Positions 47,400 to 57,465 of a stretch of 64,000 nt of DNA are shown piece by piece. Position 1 is the stretch's first letter. Each line of letters starts with the position of its first letter. The position numbers and the translations under genes are program-made. Source of the DNA: Acidimicrobiales bacterium (lineage in GTDB: Bacteria > Actinomycetota > Acidimicrobiia > Acidimicrobiales > SZUA-35); assembly GCA_020629155.1 (NCBI GenBank), contig JAHDDW010000003.1:62001-126000 (forward strand). Reading direction: 5' to 3'. The notes under the pieces were generated by a model. That model did not search any database and was not told the origin of the DNA. It saw nothing but the letters and a program-made list of their open reading frames with translations.

Positions 47400-48398
47400 C
47401 TACGCAACGAAATCGTCGCCGTGGAGTTCAGCTAGTTTATGTGGCTGGTGTACTGCATCGATGAGACGTACTGTTCCAGAACGTCCGCGCATAACCAACG
47501 ACTGTGTTTGAATTGTGCCCTTGTCGAAGCGAACACCTTTCAACAATGACCCTGAAGTAATACCAGTCGCAGCGAAAAAACAGTTCGTCGAAGAAATTAA
47601 ATCATTCATCCCAAGGATCTTGTTTAAAGAGAAACCAGCTTCTTCAGCAACTTTACGTTCTTCGTCATTACGCATCCACAGTTTGCCTTGTAGATCACCG
47701 CCCATAGACTTCAACGCTGCGGCAGTAATCACACCTTCGGGTGTGCCGCCAATACCAAACAGAAGATCAACGCCTGATTCTGGCCACGCTGTTGCGATAG
47801 CCCCTGCGACATCGCCATCAGATATCAGACTAATCCGCGCCCCTACATCACGAATCTGCGCAATATATTTCTCATGGCGAGGACGGTCAAGAATCATCAC
47901 GTTAAGTTCACGAACGTTTTTACCTTTAGCTTTGGCTAACGCATGCAGATTGTCTTCAATCGGCTGACGAATATCAACAACGCCAACACCTTCAGGACCA
48001 ACCGCAATTTTTTCCATATACACCAACGGGCCAGGGTCGAACATAGAACCCTGTTCAGCCGCAGCAATAACGGCAATAGCACCTGACCGACCATAGGCAG
48101 TTAGCGTTGTGCCGTCTATCGGGTCGACAGCAATATCGGTATGAGGCGGCGAACCGTTGCCGATTTTCTCGCCGTTAAATAGCATCGGCGCTTCGTCTTT
48201 TTCGCCCTCACCGATAATAACAGTGCCGTCCATCTGCACACCATTTAGGACGACACGCATCGCGTCAACGGCAGCCTGATCGGCAGCGTTTTTGTCGCCA
48301 CGCCCCATCTGTCGAGAGGCAGCCATTGCTGCTGCTTCGGTTGTTCGCACAAGCTCTAAGGCAAGGTTACGGTTTGGCGTTGAAGAAGATTGGTCCAT
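47400..48398 (-). CDS. glpX: Class II fructose-1,6-bisphosphatase
   Basis: NLALELVRTTEAAAMAASRQMGRGDKNAADQAAVDAMR, GTVIIGEGEKDEAPML, DIAVDPIDGTTL, GIGGTPEGVITAAALK. Confidence 0.96.
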   Translation of the reverse strand: MDQSSSTPNRNLALELVRTTEAAAMAASRQMGRGDKNAADQAAVDAMRVVLNGVQMDGTVIIGEGEKDEAPMLFNGEKIGNGSPPHTDIAVDPIDGTTLTAYGRSGAIAVIAAAEQGSMFDPGPLVYMEKIAVGPEGVGVVDIRQPIEDNLHALAKAKGKNVRELNVMILDRPRHEKYIAQIRDVGARISLISDGDVAGAIATAWPESGVDLLFGIGGTPEGVITAAALKSMGGDLQGKLWMRNDEERKVAEEAGFSLNKILGMNDLISSTNCFFAATGITSGSLLKGVRFDKGTIQTQSLVMRGRSGTVRLIDAVHQPHKLAELHGDDFVA

Positions 48399-48558
48399 GA
48401 ATATCAATCTAACAAACAGATACGTCCGCACCGATGATCGACGCAAGATAACCTAAAAATATCTTCGTCTTCCGCAATTTTAGGCTGCCTCTACAGATCG
48501 AAGGAATGATTTAGCGCTAGGCCCTTATGGTCCGTTTGGACTAGCCGATCTATAGGTT

Positions 48559-49815
48559 GTGAAGTTTTTTTCTTGCAATCTATTTCTTACAGCTGCGCTT
48601 TTGTTCGGGTCTTGCAGTTCGCCTACGGCTCCTGACACGCTTGCTTTTGTTGATGAGTCTCCGCAGGTAACGCTAGATCTAGCGCAAGCAAAGCAGCAGT
48701 TTCTTGTAGACTCACAGCCCACCTTGCCTGTTCCTCTTGGCAATGAAACACAGCCATTTGTTCGGCTCCCGCAGTCAGACGAACCTAAAGCTGGTATAAC
48801 CCCATCAGGTGTTGTTGTTCCTATCGTTGCGAAACAAGATACTTCTTGGCTCGCAATTACATCATGTCAAAACCCTGTAACGCTGAAAGATATAACCCCT
48901 ATTCATAGTGCACATGTTGTGCTTGATCCTGGTCATGGCGGCCGCGAACCTGGCGCTGTTGGCTACAACGGCTTACGTGAAAGTGATCTGAATTTACAAG
49001 TTGCGAATAAATCAAAAGAGCTGTTAGAGGCCAAAGGTGCTAGCGTTGCGCTGACACGCACTGGCGACTATTCTTTGACTGTCGCGTCGCGAGGTTTCAT
49101 AGCAGAGCAAATCAACCCCGCACTATTTGTTTCGATCCACCACAATGGCGGCGCTAACGGTTTCAGTGAAGACCCTGGCACGATTGTGTTACATAAACAC
49201 GAGAATGAAGAGGCGGAACGATTTGGAGGCATTTTTTATGAAAAACTTCAATCAGCATTAGAACCAATTGGTGCCGAGAAAAAAGCAGCACACGCTGAAT
49301 ATGTAAAAAAGAAAGAGGCATTCGAAGAAGAGCTTGAGGCCTATGAACAAAGCGTCGCAGCAGACAAAGAAGCGCAACAACAAACTGCTGACATAGATTC
49401 TGCTGAAGCTACTTCACCCGAGCCAGATCCAAACGAAAACGCAACAGCTGAACTCACTCCCCCCGAGTTTGATGTGGAAGAAATTCCAGCATTCAACTGG
49501 TCAGGCGGACCAAACGCTGGCGTGCGGGCATGGAAAAGAGCTGACAACAAAGACTATTTAGGCGTTCTTCGAAACAGCGGCACGACGCCAGCAGCCTTAG
49601 TCGAGTTTCTTTATTTGTCAAACCCAAGCGAAGCTGACTTACTTGCCGATGAAGCCTTTATCGAAACCCAAGCACAAGTACTGACCGATTCTATTGTTGA
49701 CTATTTCTCAAACCCAACGCTCCAAGGATCAGGGTTTGTAGCCGATCAACAAGATGATCAACCAATTGGTGGTGGCGGCAGTAAAGCATCGTGTACTGAG
49801 CCTGAACTGCAATAA
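48559..49815 (+). CDS. N-acetylmuramoyl-L-alanine amidase (amidase_3) lipoprotein with internal insertion
   Basis: Lipobox ALLFGSCSS; VVLDPGHGGREPGAVG, NLQVANKSKELLEAKGASVALTRTGD, ALFVSIHHNGG, ALVEFLYLSNPSEADLL. Confidence 0.9.
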   Translation: MKFFSCNLFLTAALLFGSCSSPTAPDTLAFVDESPQVTLDLAQAKQQFLVDSQPTLPVPLGNETQPFVRLPQSDEPKAGITPSGVVVPIVAKQDTSWLAITSCQNPVTLKDITPIHSAHVVLDPGHGGREPGAVGYNGLRESDLNLQVANKSKELLEAKGASVALTRTGDYSLTVASRGFIAEQINPALFVSIHHNGGANGFSEDPGTIVLHKHENEEAERFGGIFYEKLQSALEPIGAEKKAAHAEYVKKKEAFEEELEAYEQSVAADKEAQQQTADIDSAEATSPEPDPNENATAELTPPEFDVEEIPAFNWSGGPNAGVRAWKRADNKDYLGVLRNSGTTPAALVEFLYLSNPSEADLLADEAFIETQAQVLTDSIVDYFSNPTLQGSGFVADQQDDQPIGGGGSKASCTEPELQ

Positions 49816-49831
49816 ATCTAGGCCCTACATG

Positions 49832-51031
49832 TTACGTTGACGTCGCCTTCAAGAGCTTTCCGAGTAACGCCGCTTCTTTTCTAACATCATGTTGATGTTT
49901 AACACGCTGAGCCCCTACTTTGCCTAGTTCAACTAAACTAGAGGCATCTAGTTCTAGTGCTTCACCAATCGCTGAAGCTAAATCTTCCACTGAACCAGCA
50001 GGAACAAGCCAACCGCATGCTTCATCAACTAGCTCTGGGATACCTGCTATATATGTTGTGATAACTGGCCGCTGTAATGCTAGGGCTTCTAAGATAACCA
50101 CAGGCAGCCCTTCAGCAAAGCTAGGGAGTACCAAGGTTTGAGATTCAAGAAGGTGCTGCCGAACTTGTTCACTTGTCTGCCATCCTGCGAGATGGACATG
50201 TTCAGACAATTTTTTGGATGCAATCATTCGTTCAAGTTCTGGACGCATCGGACCATCGCCAATAATAGTTAACTCAAACTTGTGTCCTGCTTTCGCAAGC
50301 ACCGCTGCGGCTTCGATTAAAAGCAATTGTCCTTTTTGCTCACATATCCGACCAATGTTGAGAAATTTTCGATTAGCCGAAAGCGGCAGCGCTTCACGAT
50401 CAAGATAATCCGCATCCAGGCCGCAACGAACAATTTGAATTTTTGACCAATTGTCATGACTACACCAGCGATATATTTGACTGCGACAAAACTCAGTAAT
50501 CACCGTCACAAAAGCTGCACGAGATACTTTTTCGTCCATGTTAAGCACTACAGCCCTGTCTAATTCTTCTGGGCCATGCACCATAAAACTGAATGAAGGG
50601 CCACCAAGTTCATGACATAGCAAAGCAATATCAGTTGCATTGGTAGCAAAATGGACGTGTACATGTTCAACTGGACGTTTAGCAAACAAGCGAAAAAGAA
50701 TACAAGCCTGCACCAGATAGGCTATGTGAACAAAAACGCTTCGATCAGAAGATTTTGCCATCCGCAGCGCTAGCCGTTTTGCCTTAAGGAAAGATTTCGG
50801 ACGAGCGAAACATATCGTCACTGCTTTTAGAATTCCGACCAGTCCAGCGTCTTGCAATATGGTTGTCTTGTCTCGCTCGGCAATATCTTTGGGATCAACA
50901 ACATCTTGATCCCAAGATCGTGCTGAATAGCGATCAACTTCGAAACCCTGCGCTTCTAGTTCTGCTATTTCTCGACGGATAAAACTCTGACTTACCATTG
51001 GATAAGTGTTAATCAAGTAAGCAATACGCAC
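49832..51031 (-). CDS. Glycosyltransferase family 4
   Basis: FLNIGRICEQKGQLLLIEAAAVL, LTIIGDGPMRPELERMI, PSFAEGLPVVILEALALQRPVITTYIAGIPELV. Confidence 0.93.
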   Translation of the reverse strand: MRIAYLINTYPMVSQSFIRREIAELEAQGFEVDRYSARSWDQDVVDPKDIAERDKTTILQDAGLVGILKAVTICFARPKSFLKAKRLALRMAKSSDRSVFVHIAYLVQACILFRLFAKRPVEHVHVHFATNATDIALLCHELGGPSFSFMVHGPEELDRAVVLNMDEKVSRAAFVTVITEFCRSQIYRWCSHDNWSKIQIVRCGLDADYLDREALPLSANRKFLNIGRICEQKGQLLLIEAAAVLAKAGHKFELTIIGDGPMRPELERMIASKKLSEHVHLAGWQTSEQVRQHLLESQTLVLPSFAEGLPVVILEALALQRPVITTYIAGIPELVDEACGWLVPAGSVEDLASAIGEALELDASSLVELGKVGAQRVKHQHDVRKEAALLGKLLKATST

Positions 51032-51220
51032 AAAAATTTCCTGACATCTCACCGCGAATACGGCTACCAGAATTCTAGAGGCCACTTCACAAGAACCAAA
51101 CGTTCAACTATGCGATAGTGCACAAAACAGTAGAGAGTAATTTATCTAGCTCACCCGCTTTTGTATTACTAGCGTTCCTACTCCTTATCCTTAACTTGTA
51201 ATCTATTTCTCAAAGGTGCC

Positions 51221-52360
51221 ATGGCAAACTATATTTCTCAATACGAATCACGTATCACAAGTCTGAGAGCAGATGAGTTCACACTTGATTTGAGCAACCT
51301 ACGCTTAGCCACTTTGCCTCGTGAAGTCACTACCTTCACGCAGCTTACAAGTCTTGATCTGAGTGGCAATAATCTCACTTCATTACCTGAATCTATTTGC
51401 AATCTGACAAACCTCAAGATTCTATGTTTAAACGACAATCTTCTAGAAAGGCTTCCCGACTCAATCGGTAGACTAACTAACCTAGAGGTCCTTACCGCTT
51501 CAAGCAATAAGTTACGTGCTCTTCCGAAATTTCTGAACAATTTAGGGTCTCTTAAAGACCTCGATTTTTATGACAATATGCTTGAGGATCTGCCTCCTAT
51601 CACAGGGCTACAATCTCTAGAGAAGCTGACTCTAGATTGCAACCAGTTGATTTCTTTGAACTCCGATATTGGGAAGCTTTCCAAGCTGCAGAAACTTACT
51701 TGCGGTGCAAACCGGTTAGTTTCGCTACCTACTTCGATTGGAGATCTCCATGAACTTACAAATCTGATGTTGGGAGCTAATGAACTCGCATGCATTCCTG
51801 AAACTATCGGTTCGCTCAAAAAGCTTACAAGCCTTCATGTGTACGAGAATAAGATAAAAAAACTTCCCGATTCTATTGGACAATTATCGGCACTTACTGA
51901 GTTGTTCGCTTACGAGAATGAAATCGACTTTTTGCCAGTGTCGATTAGTAATTTAAAAAAGTTAAACATCTTAAGCTTAGACTCCAACCATTTAACAAAA
52001 TTGCCAGAAACTATTGGAAATCTGCATACTCTTAGAGAACTTCATATTGATAACAATCGACTGACACGATTACCTGATTCTATCCAGGAATTAAGCAATC
52101 TCTATGAGTTCATTTTTTCTTCAAACCCTATCGAACAGGTACCTGTTTGGACTCAGAAATTCACAAAGTCTTCAGACATTGGCTTTAACGAAGTGATAGC
52201 CAATAACAGTGAAACAAGTTTTAAAAAGCTAGATAGTCGAGAATTCAAAAACAAAGAGCATGCTCGATCAAAGAGCGCTTGGGCGCCTTGGCAACTAGTG
52301 GCCATCATTGGAGCAGCCAGCATTCTTCTTATTCTTTGGTTCGTATGGTTACTTGGCTAG
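51221..52360 (+). CDS. Leucine-rich-repeat protein with C-terminal TM anchor
   Basis: Many LxxLxLxxNxLxxLPxxIxxL repeats; C-terminal WQLVAIIGAASILLILWFVWLLG. Confidence 0.92.
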   Translation: MANYISQYESRITSLRADEFTLDLSNLRLATLPREVTTFTQLTSLDLSGNNLTSLPESICNLTNLKILCLNDNLLERLPDSIGRLTNLEVLTASSNKLRALPKFLNNLGSLKDLDFYDNMLEDLPPITGLQSLEKLTLDCNQLISLNSDIGKLSKLQKLTCGANRLVSLPTSIGDLHELTNLMLGANELACIPETIGSLKKLTSLHVYENKIKKLPDSIGQLSALTELFAYENEIDFLPVSISNLKKLNILSLDSNHLTKLPETIGNLHTLRELHIDNNRLTRLPDSIQELSNLYEFIFSSNPIEQVPVWTQKFTKSSDIGFNEVIANNSETSFKKLDSREFKNKEHARSKSAWAPWQLVAIIGAASILLILWFVWLLG

Positions 52361-52402
52361 ATGGTTGATGACGACCTCCATAGGCTAGGAATCAACCATC
52401 TA
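52358..52402. repeat. Repeat family A, internally deleted remnant
   Basis: tagatggttgatgacgacctccataggctaggaatcaaccatcta: both terminal repeats retained, central hairpins lost. Confidence 0.75.
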
Positions 52403-52405
52403 GCT

Positions 52406-53512
52406 TTATCCGCCTGGGTTATTGATGATCTCTTCAAAAGAATGCCGTGGCGCTTTAATAGGTACTTTAGGGCGACTGCTTCTTGGGACTGTTGAGCTAT
52501 CTTGTCGTAGCCATACGGTTCGTTGTGGGTATGGAATCTCAATCTGTGCTTCTTCCAAAGCTTCTTTAATACGTAGACGCAGCTCGCGTGCAATTATCCA
52601 CTGATCAGCGGGGTGTGTTTTTACGACGAGACGGATGGACACACCGTCAGCACCCAATGTTTCAACACCCCATACCTCTGGCGGCTCTATTATTGAGCCA
52701 GCAGTAAACGCTTTATCATTCCAAAGGTTGTCAGCCACACGCTGGATGATTCCTTCCGCACGACGCAAATCTGTATCGTAAGCAACTTCGATATCAAGCA
52801 CAGCACGCGACCAAAGCTGCGATTTGTTTGCAATTCTGCGGATTTCTGAGTTCGGCACATGCCAAACCGTCCCGTTCACATCACGTAGCGTTGTTATGCG
52901 AAGCGATACTTTTTCGACTCGCCCAGAAACTTCACCCACATCGATCACGTCGTCAACGCCAAACTGATCTTCTATTAACATAAAAAGACCAGAGAGAAAG
53001 TCGGCCACAATCGTTTGAGCACCGAAACCAAGCACGATGCCGACAATGCCAGCGCTAGGTATCAACAGCTCTAAATTAATATCGAGCTCTTTAAGCAGTA
53101 GCAAAAAAATGATAAACCAGATCCCGATAACGCCAAGTGACGTCATGAACGAAAGCACGGTGTTCGCTCGCTGCTCGGCGCGTGCGTCACGTTTTGTTTC
53201 GGCGATGTCTAACTTGCGTCGCCATTGCAGCATTTGTTTGCGACCTGTTTGCGCAAGGCGGCCACCTACTTTACCTACTACCCAACGAAAGATTTTGCTA
53301 ACAATAAAGCCTGTGAATACTAGCAAGAGAAGTCGTAACGGCAGTTCAATAAATGAGTCGACTGCTTTGGCCCAGCTTTGTGACTCGGTCTGTTCTAGAA
53401 CCCACGTGCAGGCAACACGTGGATCCTCGCCACAGACTGACTCTAAATTTGCTTGCGCCACTGGCGAAGCAGCAACATAGTTCCACATGACACTTAGTGT
53501 ATCGAATAGCAC
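52406..53512 (-). CDS. MscS-family mechanosensitive ion channel
   Basis: SAGIVGIVLGFGAQTIVADFLSGLFMLIEDQFGVDDVIDVGEVSGRVEKVSLRITTLRDVNGTVWHVPNSEI. Confidence 0.94.
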   Translation of the reverse strand: MLFDTLSVMWNYVAASPVAQANLESVCGEDPRVACTWVLEQTESQSWAKAVDSFIELPLRLLLLVFTGFIVSKIFRWVVGKVGGRLAQTGRKQMLQWRRKLDIAETKRDARAEQRANTVLSFMTSLGVIGIWFIIFLLLLKELDINLELLIPSAGIVGIVLGFGAQTIVADFLSGLFMLIEDQFGVDDVIDVGEVSGRVEKVSLRITTLRDVNGTVWHVPNSEIRRIANKSQLWSRAVLDIEVAYDTDLRRAEGIIQRVADNLWNDKAFTAGSIIEPPEVWGVETLGADGVSIRLVVKTHPADQWIIARELRLRIKEALEEAQIEIPYPQRTVWLRQDSSTVPRSSRPKVPIKAPRHSFEEIINNPGG

Positions 53513-53697
53513 TTTTTTTAAGCTTCGGGTATTTCCACTTACGTTCTAAGAAGAACGACCTATTCCATCTGTCAGAGGTATAGCGTCATCGATATCTGTC
53601 TTGCGCTTAATCGTCTGTGATCGTAGTTAAGCAGCTAAGATTTAAGAGAAAGTGTACAAATACGCACTTTATTTTGGTGATTCAGAGGAGAAACCCG

Positions 53698-55647
53698 TTG
53701 TCGAAACAACTAGAAGAACAAGGCGTTGCTGTTATCAGAGCCTTAGCGATGGATGGCCCGTTGGCTGCCAATTCAGGCCATCAAGGCACTGCCATGGCGC
53801 TCGCTCCTCTTGCACACGTACTTTTTACTCGAATTATGAAATATGATGCGTCGGCCCCGCAGTGGGACGATCGTGACCGTTTCGTACTTTCGGCTGGTCA
53901 CGCTTCTATTCTGCATTACTCCATGCTGCATCTCACAGGGTATGGTCTCACGATTGGCGATTTGAAAGATTTCCGTCAATTACACTCAAAAACACCTGGC
54001 CATCCTGAAGCTGGCCACACTGCTGGTGTTGAAGTAACCACTGGCCCTCTTGGCCAAGGTATCGCAAACGCTGTCGGCTTAGCCGCAGCAGAACGCTATT
54101 TAAATGCAAAATTTGGTGATGAACTTGTTGACCACTACACGTATGTGATCGCTGGTGACGGTGACCTTTCAGAAGGTGTTAGCCATGAAGCTTGCTCGCT
54201 CGCTGGCCATCTTGGACTTGGCAAACTCATCGCTATCTATGACGACAACAAAATAACAATCGAAGGTGGAACCGATGTTGCGCTGAGCGACAATGCTGTG
54301 AAACGCTTTGAAAGTTATGGCTGGGATGTTAACGATATTGGCGACAGCGCTAACGATCTTGACGCCATAGAAGCTGCTATTAACCAGGCAAAAAACATCA
54401 CTGACAAACCAACGCTTATTATCATGCGCAGCCATATTGGCTATCCCTCCCCTAACTTCACAGGGTCGAACAAAGCACACGGTAACCCGTTTGACGAAGC
54501 TGAAACCGCTGCTACGAAAAAAGTTCTTGGCCTTCCTGAAAACGAAAAGTTCTGGGTTCCGCAAGAAGTGCTCGACATGTATCGCGAGCACGGCGCAAAA
54601 GGTTCTGTAGAGCATAAGGCATGGATGCAACGTCTAGAAGCAAGCGCCCAGAAACCTGCCTATGACGCTTTTGATTCTGTCGACCCAGCCTGGGCTAAAG
54701 ATGTCAGCTTTGAGCCTGGCACGCAACTCGCAACTCGCAAAGCATCGCAAGCAGTGCTTAGCGCATTGAGCGAAGCGACCGACGCTGTCATCGGCGGTTC
54801 GGCAGATTTAACAGGCAGCACAGGCACACGTATCGACGCGACTGATCAAAGCGCAACTTCACCAACAGGTAAACAAATGCAATTTGGTGTGCGTGAACAC
54901 GCTATGGGGTCCTTCCTTGTCGGCGCAGCGAGTCATGGCAAAATCATCCCTGTTTCAGGAACGTTCTTAGTATTTGCCGACTATATGCGTCCACCGATAC
55001 GTCTTGCAGCAATGAGCGGCACACGCTGCATTTTTGTGTTCACGCATGATTCTGTTGGCGTTGGCGAAGACGGCCCGACGCATCAACCAGTTGAACACGC
55101 TATGACACTGCGAGCTATTCCAGGGTTGCAAGTGCTACGACCAGCAGACGCTAACGAAACATTGGGTGCGTGGCAAGCAGCCCTCGACTTTGACGGCCCG
55201 ACAGCATTGTTGTTGAGCCGACAAAACCTGCCCGTTCTTGAAACAACAGCAGCTAGCAGCGTTGCTAAAGGCGCATATGAAGTAACAAACGTTAGCAATC
55301 CTGATGTCGTACTCGTTTCAACAGGTAGCGAAGTAAGCCTGTGCCTAGAAGCAGCAGCACAACTCGCTAGTGACCATAACGTACAAGCACGAGTTGTTTC
55401 TATGCCTTCGTGGGACCTATTTGAAAAACAGTCAGCCGACTATAAGCAACAGTTGTTACCCAAAAACGTTGCAACGTTGTCAGTCGAAGCTGGCGTTACC
55501 CTGGGATGGCATCGTTATTGCGACGAAGCTATAGGCATCGACCGCTTTGGCTTATCGGCTCCTGGTGCACTTGTTATGGCCGAGCTAGGGATCAACGCCG
55601 ATAACGTTGTCGCACAAGCACTCAATATTCACCGCCTAGGTGATTGA
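53698..55647 (+). CDS. tkt: Transketolase
   Basis: GHQGTAMALAPLAHVLFTR, GHPEAGHTAGVEVTTGPLGQGIANAVG, GDGDLSEGVSHEA, HDSVGVGEDGPTHQPVEH. TTG start with SD gaggag. Confidence 0.96.
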   Translation: MSKQLEEQGVAVIRALAMDGPLAANSGHQGTAMALAPLAHVLFTRIMKYDASAPQWDDRDRFVLSAGHASILHYSMLHLTGYGLTIGDLKDFRQLHSKTPGHPEAGHTAGVEVTTGPLGQGIANAVGLAAAERYLNAKFGDELVDHYTYVIAGDGDLSEGVSHEACSLAGHLGLGKLIAIYDDNKITIEGGTDVALSDNAVKRFESYGWDVNDIGDSANDLDAIEAAINQAKNITDKPTLIIMRSHIGYPSPNFTGSNKAHGNPFDEAETAATKKVLGLPENEKFWVPQEVLDMYREHGAKGSVEHKAWMQRLEASAQKPAYDAFDSVDPAWAKDVSFEPGTQLATRKASQAVLSALSEATDAVIGGSADLTGSTGTRIDATDQSATSPTGKQMQFGVREHAMGSFLVGAASHGKIIPVSGTFLVFADYMRPPIRLAAMSGTRCIFVFTHDSVGVGEDGPTHQPVEHAMTLRAIPGLQVLRPADANETLGAWQAALDFDGPTALLLSRQNLPVLETTAASSVAKGAYEVTNVSNPDVVLVSTGSEVSLCLEAAAQLASDHNVQARVVSMPSWDLFEKQSADYKQQLLPKNVATLSVEAGVTLGWHRYCDEAIGIDRFGLSAPGALVMAELGINADNVVAQALNIHRLGD

Positions 55648-55812
55648 TTCCAAGGGCACGTCGAACGTTAAAATATTTTGCACGTAAGAGAGAGCAATCG
55701 TTTTTGCTCTCTCTTGATTCTGGGATAGTCATCCCCGAGAAATCGGGGATCTTGTCCAGCAGAGATTCCCACTTTCGTGGGAATGACAACCTGCATAGGC
55801 TTGGCATCAGAC
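55639..55812. repeat. Repeat family A, copy 2
   Basis: ggtgattgattccaagggcacgtcgaacgttaaaata...tcatccccgagaaatcggggatcttgtccagcagagattcccactttcgtgggaatgacaacctgcataggcttggcatcagac. Confidence 0.88.
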
Positions 55813-56676
55813 TTACTGCCGAGACAAAATTTCAGGTAGTGCTTTTTGCAACGATTCCCAAAGCGAATCAGGCGATTCGAATGCAGGGTCATCTTGATAT
55901 AGCTCAGCTGCAGAAACCACAACATCCAGCTCGGTTGAGGCTCGTTCGAGCGCCTCAACTGAAATGGCTACGTTGACACCACGATGTCGGGCAAACGTAG
56001 GATTCTTTCGGTCGATATAGCCATGATCGATACTTGGCTGCACAAGCTTGGAACAACGACATGGGTTGTCGCTATGCACCAAGCCACATCGATCTTGAAG
56101 AATAGATCGCATTATGCCACGAGCTCTTGAAAGACGTTTTCTATGGGCTGGCTTACTAATCTCGACGATAGAAGCACATTCGGTATCAGTAAACCCAAGA
56201 ACATCGCCTAGCAGATATGAAATCCGAAGAGGCCGCGATAGACACAGCAACATTCCATAGGTGCATGCAATACGCACATCGCCGACTAATTCCTCATATT
56301 CAATGTTGTCTTCGCCAATAAATGGCTTGTTCTCGACATAGCGATCAATAAATTCTGCAAAGGGCTCCGACCCAGCAACCGACTGCTCAGTTGGGCGTTG
56401 ACGAGTGCGCAGCAGCTGCCGAACAGCAACAGTATACGCCCAAGTCAAAAACCGAGACTCGCCGCGAAAAGTACTCAACCCAGTAATGATTTTTATCATC
56501 ACTTCATGCGTTGCATCTTCGGCATCTGTAGGATTGCCGCTGTAACGCAAAGCCAGACGATACATAGGATCTCTGATATTGCGACACAACTGTTCCAAAG
56601 CTTGCCTATCGCCTTCTTGAGCGTTAAGAGCTATCTGTGTCAGCTCATCTAGATCTGGGTCGGTTGCCTCACTCAT
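55813..56676 (-). CDS. ECF-type RNA polymerase sigma factor with Cys-containing C-terminal extension
   Basis: DPMYRLALRYSGNPTDAEDATHEVMIKIITGLSTFRGESRFLTWAYTVAVRQLL (sigma2); sigma4-like LGFTDTECASIVEISKPAHRKRLSRARGIM; CGLVHSDNPCRCSKLV. Confidence 0.88.
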   Translation of the reverse strand: MSEATDPDLDELTQIALNAQEGDRQALEQLCRNIRDPMYRLALRYSGNPTDAEDATHEVMIKIITGLSTFRGESRFLTWAYTVAVRQLLRTRQRPTEQSVAGSEPFAEFIDRYVENKPFIGEDNIEYEELVGDVRIACTYGMLLCLSRPLRISYLLGDVLGFTDTECASIVEISKPAHRKRLSRARGIMRSILQDRCGLVHSDNPCRCSKLVQPSIDHGYIDRKNPTFARHRGVNVAISVEALERASTELDVVVSAAELYQDDPAFESPDSLWESLQKALPEILSRQ

Positions 56677-56677
56677 T

Positions 56678-57286
56678 TTATTCTCGGTTCATCGTGAAAG
56701 TTGCAAATAGCTTACTCTCATTTTCTTCAGAGAAAACTGCTGTCAGGTCTTGCTTCGTTCCTAACTGTTCGAAAGCGTGTTCTGGAGCGTCAGCTGATGC
56801 CCAGCCGTTAATATCTCCTGCTATACCTGACTTGTTTATATCTAGACGAATATGAGTAGTGATTGTTTCCATAGCTTCAAGGTAATGTTCATGGAGCTTG
56901 TGGTGGGCTACTTTAAAACGATCACTATCTGTCGGTTTGAGTGCTACAACTTCAACAACTGCGGCTTCTTCTAAAGCTGATAATGACAGAGCCATATCTT
57001 CGCTTGTTACAGGAAAGTGATCAAAGAATTGTATGTCATCAGCTGGTTCGCTATACCAATCCCACTCTCCTCCAGGTTCTAGATTGCTAGCTGCATGTGT
57101 AGAGGAGGTTTCATCTCGCCATAAAATAATGTCGGCGAATAGCAACTGGTCGACATTTTGCAACGCAAGCGATTTTTCACACCCGTCGAAATGGAGAAGC
57201 TTCTCATGAAGACGCCTTTGAGTAGCCATAAACTTCGCAGGCTCTTTGATCCCAAAAACTACAATTTCTACATGCTGTCTGTTCAT
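56678..57286 (-). CDS. Hypothetical protein adjacent to the ECF sigma gene
   Basis: MNRQHVEIVVFGIKEPAKFMATQRRLHEKLLHFDG...; ends 2 bp before the sigma start. Upstream part of the tracked ORF is antisense to tal and probably not coding. Confidence 0.6.
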   Translation of the reverse strand: MNRQHVEIVVFGIKEPAKFMATQRRLHEKLLHFDGCEKSLALQNVDQLLFADIILWRDETSSTHAASNLEPGGEWDWYSEPADDIQFFDHFPVTSEDMALSLSALEEAAVVEVVALKPTDSDRFKVAHHKLHEHYLEAMETITTHIRLDINKSGIAGDINGWASADAPEHAFEQLGTKQDLTAVFSEENESKLFATFTMNRE

Positions 57287-57465
57287 ACAAATATTCTTTC
57301 TATCATGATCAAGCCAATCTTGACCGCTATAAAGATTAGAGACAGCCCTCTTGCCGAGTGTGACAAAAAACTTTAAGCGATTGCTTTGAAACAGCACAGG
57401 ATCCAAATCTTCTAAATTTGCGTTGATACCATTGAATCGGCTCAGAGCTATATAAAGTGGTAGCA

